Shown here: piece after piece, positions 62,958 through 64,000 of the stretch
Layout of the letters: every line of letters starts with the position of its first letter
Position numbering within the stretch: position 1 is the stretch's first letter
NCBI GenBank assembly: GCA_029207755.1
Contig: JARCOQ010000016.1
Location: forward strand, 8,976,501-9,040,500
Source of the DNA: Chamaea fasciata
Taxonomy: Eukaryota; Chordata; Aves; Passeriformes; Sylviidae
Direction: 5' to 3'
Length of the DNA stretch: 64,000 bases
Program-made: the position numbers and the translations under genes
The notes under the pieces: generated by a model
Database searches by the model: none
What the model saw: the letters and a program-made list of their open reading frames with translations, nothing else
Told to the model about the DNA's origin: nothing

Positions 62958-63357
62958 CAAAAAGTAAGCAGCTTTGAGAAGTCTGTTCTCTGCTTTATCT
63001 TTAGTAGAGTTCATCAGGGAGGTCTGTGTGTTCTCCTAATCCTGAGATCCTTGCTGGGAGCAGCTGCCAGCCCCACCCTGGATCATTTCTCCTGAAGCCT
63101 GGCTCTTCCTCCCAAACTGAAACCTTCCCCCGGAGGCATTTCAGCTCATTATTTCCACCTCAGCCCCAGCGGGTGACAAAAGCAGCTTCTCTTTTGCAGC
63201 AGTCCCTGACAGGGGAGGGAAATACTCTACCTGGACCCCCAAAATCCCAAAGATAATGAAGAAAGCGCAGCAGATGAGAACAATATTCCCAATAGGCCTC
63301 AAGGAGGAGATCAAGGTTTCCACCACCAGCTTCAGACCCGGGGCTCTGCTGATGACT
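29951..63357 (-). CDS. CACNA1H: CACNA1H (Cav3.2 T-type calcium channel alpha-1H), last 14 coding exons; 5' half outside window
   Basis: This is the pore-forming subunit of a low-voltage-activated calcium channel in the plasma membrane, carrying T-type current for rebound bursting, pacemaking and nociception. The 14 exons join in frame to about 994 residues: repeat III S5, P-loop and S6, the III-IV linker, all of repeat IV, and a long cytoplasmic tail ending EEPV. The selectivity residues visible are the Asp of SSKDGW (III) and of STGDNW (IV), the EEDD pattern that marks T-type channels. IVS4 is [16 protein letters not shown]. Cav3.2 is preferred over Cav3.1 and Cav3.3 because of [69 protein letters not shown] and the final DPV/EPV-type end. 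Avian linkage of 16p13.3 and 17p11.2 genes agrees. Human Cav3.2 is about 2350 residues. Confidence 0.94.
31139..31345 (-). repeat. CR1 LINE 3' fragment
   Basis: GTTGGAAGGGGTTTGAAAGC then CAGTCCAGGCTGCTCCAAGC, minus-strand CR1. It lies in the last CACNA1H intron, 73 bases from the exon. Confidence 0.8.
31755..31927 (-). CDS. CACNA1H: CACNA1H exon: C-tail ending LLCRQ
   Basis: Acceptor tgccctag precedes 31927; donor GTGAGG begins at 31754. Translation [20 protein letters not shown] through [22 protein letters not shown]-type endings occur at this exon join in mammalian Cav3.2. Confidence 0.92.
32025..32095 (+). repeat. CR1 LINE internal fragment
   Basis: AAGTTTTTTGCGGAAAGGGT and ACTGGGATGGTCTGCCCCGG resemble the CR1 region just upstream of the 3'UTR, plus orientation. 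It is cut off by the LTR that follows. Confidence 0.6.
32095..32541 (+). mobile_element. Solo LTR of an avian endogenous retrovirus
   Basis: A roughly 447-bp block with short inverted ends (GATGCC at 32096, GGCATC at 32535), a TATA box (TTATAAAAA near 32376) and AATAAA at 32473-32478, correctly spaced for an LTR in plus orientation, i.e. antisense to CACNA1H. There is no internal retroviral sequence. The 5' boundary is uncertain. Confidence 0.6.
34710..34925 (-). repeat. CR1 LINE fragment
   Basis: CATGGAATTGTAAAGATTGG then CAACCATGAATCCAGCAGTG and GACACTTCCAGGGATGGTGA, a minus-orientation CR1 subfamily with spacing typical of passerine copies. Confidence 0.8.
35181..35858 (+). mobile_element. 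Solo LTR of a songbird-type endogenous retrovirus (ERVL-like)
   Basis: Begins TGTCTTGGGTTGCAATACAA and continues through CAGGGGATCTCTGCTGTTCA and GGAGAGGCTCCACCCAGGGG to AATAAA (35666-35671), ending near TTCCTTAGCAAAGACA. I recognise the sequence from songbird genomes. A short 18-bp tandem (CCATTTAGCTATTATC variants) lies at about 35709-35757. It ends only about 50 bases from the CACNA1H exon donor at 35908. There is no internal viral sequence. Confidence 0.75.
35909..36092 (-). CDS. CACNA1H: CACNA1H exon: C-tail [15 protein letters not shown]
   Basis: Acceptor gtctctgcag precedes 36092; donor GTACCA begins at 35908. Translation includes [20 protein letters not shown] then [18 protein letters not shown], conserved in T-type channel tails. 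It ends phase 1. Confidence 0.94.
36093..39185 (-). other. CACNA1H intron, left part
   Basis: Unique-looking sequence. An AT-rich stretch at about 38.48-38.72 kb may be conserved noncoding DNA. No repeats were recognised except short runs, and no gene was seen. Confidence 0.55.
39186..39632 (+). mobile_element. Truncated LTR, copy 2 of the 22873 family
   Basis: Starts at the same base as copy 1 (TGTTGGAACCCCGGGCACTG) and stays homologous to about 39632, then homology stops. It lacks the poly(A) region of copy 1. It retains a GTGATATCAC block that copy 1 lacks, so copy 1 has lost it there. Confidence 0.75.
39716..39762. repeat. 14-15-bp tandem repeat
   Basis: Three to four copies of CAACCTGTGAGGAA, in the intron about 60 bases past a CACNA1H donor. 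Confidence 0.85.
39822..40130 (-). CDS. CACNA1H: CACNA1H exon: IVS6 and proximal C-tail
   Basis: Acceptor ctgctgcag precedes 40130; donor GTGAGA begins at 39821. Translation [20 protein letters not shown], then [20 protein letters not shown], then the conserved acidic helix [20 protein letters not shown] and a variable Ser/Gly-rich end. 103 codons, phase 0. Confidence 0.95.
40358..40545 (+). repeat. CR1 LINE 3' fragment
   Basis: CCAGGCCAGGTTGGACAGAG then GGCAGGGGGTGGAACTAGAT and CCATGATCCAGTGATTCTAT, plus-strand CR1 with its terminal tail intact. Confidence 0.93.
40809..40930 (-). CDS. CACNA1H: CACNA1H exon: repeat IV pore
   Basis: Acceptor ccccacag precedes 40930; donor GTGTGT begins at 40808. 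Translation [20 protein letters not shown] then [24 protein letters not shown] carries the repeat IV selectivity Asp. The upstream intron carries a telomere-like repeat at 40951-40993. Confidence 0.95.
40951..40993 (+). repeat. Interstitial telomere-like repeat
   Basis: Seven tandem hexamers alternating GTTAGG and ATTAGG forms related to TTAGGG, 43 bases. It lies 21 bases upstream of the CACNA1H repeat IV pore exon (on the minus strand CCCTAA-like). Confidence 0.9.
41432..41615 (+). repeat. CR1 LINE 3' fragment
   Basis: GGAAGTGTCCAAGGCCAGGT then GGCAGGGGGTGGAACTGGAG and a degenerate ATGATCTTCTGATTTCTGTG tail, plus orientation. Confidence 0.9.
41985..42124. repeat. Two-copy 70-bp tandem duplication
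   Basis: Units starting GATCAGGAAAAAGGAGGGAA at 41985 and 42055 differ at about one base through GCCCCAGAGGGGTT. It is recent, in a CACNA1H intron. Confidence 0.95.
43105..43183 (-). CDS. CACNA1H: CACNA1H exon: IVS5
   Basis: Acceptor ctgtgtag precedes 43183; donor GTGAGT begins at 43104. Translation [20 protein letters not shown] then ELFGKL. Its frame differs from the ATG-initiated ORFs around it. Confidence 0.94.
43184..49328 (-). other. CACNA1H 6.1-kb intron
   Basis: Contains the homopurine tract (44835-45042), T runs near 44.15 and 44.27 kb, a C15 run near 47.83 kb and two near-identical 55-bp segments at 46882 and 47687. No gene was seen. Long ORFs at 44.7-45.5 kb are products of the purine repeat. 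Confidence 0.65.
44835..45042 (+). repeat. 208-nt uninterrupted purine tract with (GGAAAA)n
   Basis: No C or T occurs between 44835 and 45042. The left half is irregular GGAGAA/GAAGAA repeats. The right 100 bases are about 17 perfect GGAAAA units. Confidence 0.97.
49329..49399 (-). CDS. CACNA1H: CACNA1H exon: end of IVS4 and S4-S5 linker
   Basis: Acceptor tcgttccag precedes 49399; donor GTAAGC begins at 49328. Translation [20 protein letters not shown] then LPQ. Confidence 0.94.
49545..49785 (+). repeat. CR1 LINE 3' fragment
   Basis: GGAATTCCTCCCTAGGAGGG then GAAGTGTCCAAGGCCAGGTT and AAGGTCCCTTCCAACCCAAA, plus orientation, with the tail truncated. Confidence 0.93.
50074..50207 (-). CDS. CACNA1H: CACNA1H exon: IVS3 and first half of IVS4
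   Basis: Acceptor tccctgcag precedes 50207; donor GTGTGT begins at 50073. Translation [20 protein letters not shown], then [20 protein letters not shown] and RIAR. The spaced arginines are voltage-sensor charges. Confidence 0.95.
50718..50827 (-). CDS. CACNA1H: CACNA1H exon: IVS2
   Basis: Acceptor tctttccag precedes 50827; donor GTGGGA begins at 50717. Translation [20 protein letters not shown] then [16 protein letters not shown]. The last two bases join the next exon to give Arg. Confidence 0.95.
50828..53382 (-). other. CACNA1H intron with probable LTR
   Basis: Contains a short (CA)n tract near 51.98 kb, a probable LTR at 52.74-53.18 kb and a 10-bp AT-rich tandem (GAATTATAGA variants) at 53.21-53.27 kb. 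No gene was seen. Confidence 0.55.
52740..53180 (+). mobile_element. Probable solo LTR of an avian endogenous retrovirus
   Basis: Features are CACCAATCAAACTGGTCTGT (CCAAT-type box), AATAAA at 53111-53116 and a downstream GAATCTCGGAGTCTGTGTCT block typical of an R-U5 end. The start and exact ends are uncertain. There is no coding retroviral sequence. Confidence 0.45.
53383..53534 (-). CDS. CACNA1H: CACNA1H exon: end of III-IV linker and IVS1
   Basis: Acceptor gtccccacag precedes 53534; donor GTAGGA begins at 53382. Translation [20 protein letters not shown] then [20 protein letters not shown] and [22 protein letters not shown] points to Cav3.2. Confidence 0.95.
53648..54232. repeat. 11-bp minisatellite, about 50 copies
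   Basis: Units of the form TGAGTGATCCC, TGAGTGATTCC and TGAGTGACCCC are tandemly arranged with occasional loss of a few bases, about 585 bases in all. The array starts 114 bases upstream of a CACNA1H exon and generates spurious His/Ser/Gly-rich ORFs. Confidence 0.95.
56978..57250 (-). repeat. CR1 LINE 3' fragment
   Basis: GGAATGGTTTGGGTTGGAAG then CAGGCTGCTCCAAGCCTCAT and CCCTGCCCTCTGGCACTGGG, one of the longest and least diverged CR1 ends in the window, minus orientation. Confidence 0.95.
61240..61260 (-). CDS. CACNA1H: CACNA1H alternative 21-nt exon extension
   Basis: If the donor GTCGGT at 61239 is used instead of GTAAGG at 61260, seven codons SKEMYLS are added and the split codon changes Lys to Glu before AQRRPYY. 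Both versions stay in frame. Cav3.1 is known to have a and b forms of this design at the same place. Use here is inferred. Confidence 0.5.
61261..61453 (-). CDS. CACNA1H: CACNA1H exon: IIIS6 and start of III-IV linker (short form)
   Basis: Acceptor tctcccag precedes 61453. The strong donor GTAAGG begins at 61260. Translation [20 protein letters not shown], then [20 protein letters not shown], then a charged stretch ending [10 protein letters not shown] second in-phase donor extends the exon by 21 nt to 61240 (see findings). Confidence 0.93.
62204..62293 (-). CDS. CACNA1H: CACNA1H exon: repeat III pore helix and selectivity Asp
   Basis: Acceptor ttttccag precedes 62293; donor GTACCT begins at 62203. 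Translation [20 protein letters not shown] then [10 protein letters not shown]. The Asp of KDGW is the repeat III selectivity-filter residue; T-type channels have Asp where high-voltage channels have Glu. Confidence 0.95.
62597..62735 (-). repeat. CR1 LINE fragment
   Basis: CATGGAATGACCAAGGATGG then AAAAGGCCTCGAAGGTCACC, ending with CTCCACAGCCTCCTAAAG, minus-orientation CR1. It lies 53 bases from a CACNA1H exon. Confidence 0.75.
62788..62913 (-). CDS. CACNA1H: CACNA1H exon: repeat III extracellular S5-P loop
   Basis: Acceptor aaacgcag precedes 62913; donor GTAAAG begins at 62787. Translation [20 protein letters not shown] then [20 protein letters not shown]. It has two extracellular cysteines and an N-glycosylation sequon NIT. 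42 codons, phase 0. Confidence 0.95.
63231..63357 (-). CDS. CACNA1H: CACNA1H exon: repeat III S5
   Basis: Acceptor (T run then cccag) precedes 63357; donor GTAGAG begins at 63230. Translation [20 protein letters not shown] then [20 protein letters not shown] and VQ: S4-S5 linker and IIIS5. The exon starts with the last base of an Arg codon whose first two bases are in an exon outside the window. Confidence 0.94.
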
Positions 63358-64000
63358 CTGGGGAAAAAAAAAAAATGACAAGACGAGGAAAGTTTTAATT
63401 TTTATGCTTGTCCTGTTATCACTCAGCTGCTTCTGCTCTGCACAACCCTCCTCTGCCTGCAGGCAGGGATTTCTTCAGGGAACCAGAACATTTCCCAGGC
63501 ACATCAGATGGAACTCAGGCAGTGACAGCTGGGCAGAGCGAGGAGGGGAGAGTCCCTGTGGGCAGGATATCACGGAGTTCCCGCTGTGGGGTGTTTGTAC
63601 CTCACCCCAGGAGCCTGATCCCACTCTGAGGGCTCTGATCCCAGCTCAGGGACACAGGCAGGACCCTCCTTCCTCTCCCAATACGTGAGCAGCTTCCCAG
63701 TGGGCCTGCGGAGCACCTCTGCTGCTCTTTCTCCAGCAGTGGCCATGACGGCTTTCCAAACAGACCAATTCCGATTTGTTTCCTAACTAGTTCCTGGAGT
63801 GGCTCTTAGCCAACAGGAGCCTGTGGTCAACAGCTCTGCGGCCAAAAGGTCAATCCTGTCGGGAAGCAGATTCCAGGTGTGCTCTGAGGCAAGTTTGGGG
63901 TGTTAGTAGGGCCTGCATCCATCCCTGGGGATGAGGGAGTGGAACCAGCCCAAGTCAAGCTTTCCTGGGAATGGCCAGGTGGGAGTTTTGCCTGAAAAAC
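63358..64000 (-). other. CACNA1H intron running off the window
   Basis: An A12 run at 63364-63375 is the pyrimidine tract of the first exon in view. No upstream IIIS4 exon (Arg-rich LRVLRLLRTLRPLR type) is present before the edge, so it lies beyond 64000. Confidence 0.7.

Noticed and set aside
29951..63357. Assignment to CACNA1G (Cav3.1) or CACNA1I (Cav3.3)
   Set aside because: The Cav3.1 tail as I remember it ends differently (SGLSSDPADLDP), and its linker reads AQCKPYYSDYS rather than [11 protein letters not shown]. Linkage to B9D1 and EPN2 also fits CACNA1H.

Overview
The window is vertebrate nuclear DNA and almost certainly avian, most likely a songbird. Introns and intergenic gaps carry many short, mostly 3'-end CR1 LINE fragments, with the characteristic bird CR1 tail (GGTTGGAAGGGACC on one strand). 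Several solo LTRs resemble songbird endogenous retroviruses. The DNA is GC-rich with short introns and abundant minisatellites, as expected of a microchromosome. No bacterial-type genes, CRISPR arrays or tRNA/rRNA genes were seen.

Three conserved protein genes account for all convincing coding sequence. (1) Positions 330-8129, plus strand: the last six coding exons (358 codons plus stop) of EPN2 (epsin 2), from the second ubiquitin-interacting motif through the clathrin-box, DPW and NPF region to the terminal NPFLL. A 3'UTR follows to about 9.79 kb, possibly to 12.1 kb. (2) Positions 18687-21919, minus strand: complete B9D1 (seven coding exons, 197 codons plus stop) with a CpG-island promoter. 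(3) Positions 29951-63357, minus strand: the last 14 coding exons (about 994 residues) of CACNA1H (Cav3.2 T-type calcium channel), from repeat III S5 to the stop codon. Its 5' half lies beyond the right edge. Every exon has AG/GT boundaries and the reading phases join without a break.

Layout: EPN2 exons, introns and 3'UTR (0-9.8 or 12.1 kb); an EPN2-B9D1 spacer with CR1 copies and a C-rich minisatellite (12.1-18.2 kb); B9D1 (18.2-22.0 kb), whose introns hold two minisatellites; a B9D1-CACNA1H spacer (22.0-28.2 kb) with an LTR, CR1 copies and AT-rich blocks that may be conserved noncoding DNA; then CACNA1H to the end of the window, with CR1s, LTRs, an 11-bp satellite-like array, a 208-nt pure purine tract and an interstitial telomere-like repeat in its introns.

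The three genes do not form one pathway: EPN2 is an endocytic clathrin adaptor, B9D1 a ciliary transition-zone protein and CACNA1H a low-voltage-activated calcium channel. EPN2 and B9D1 are neighbours in mammals (human 17p11.2). CACNA1H comes from human 16p13.3, and the join matches the known make-up of an avian chromosome 14-like block. I found no novel gene system. The most interesting signals are an RFX X-box-like site beside the B9D1 start, a conserved-looking alternative 5' splice site in the CACNA1H III-IV linker, a telomere-like repeat occupying the branch-point region of a CACNA1H pore exon, and two minisatellites that repeat nuclear-receptor-like half-sites at regular spacing.
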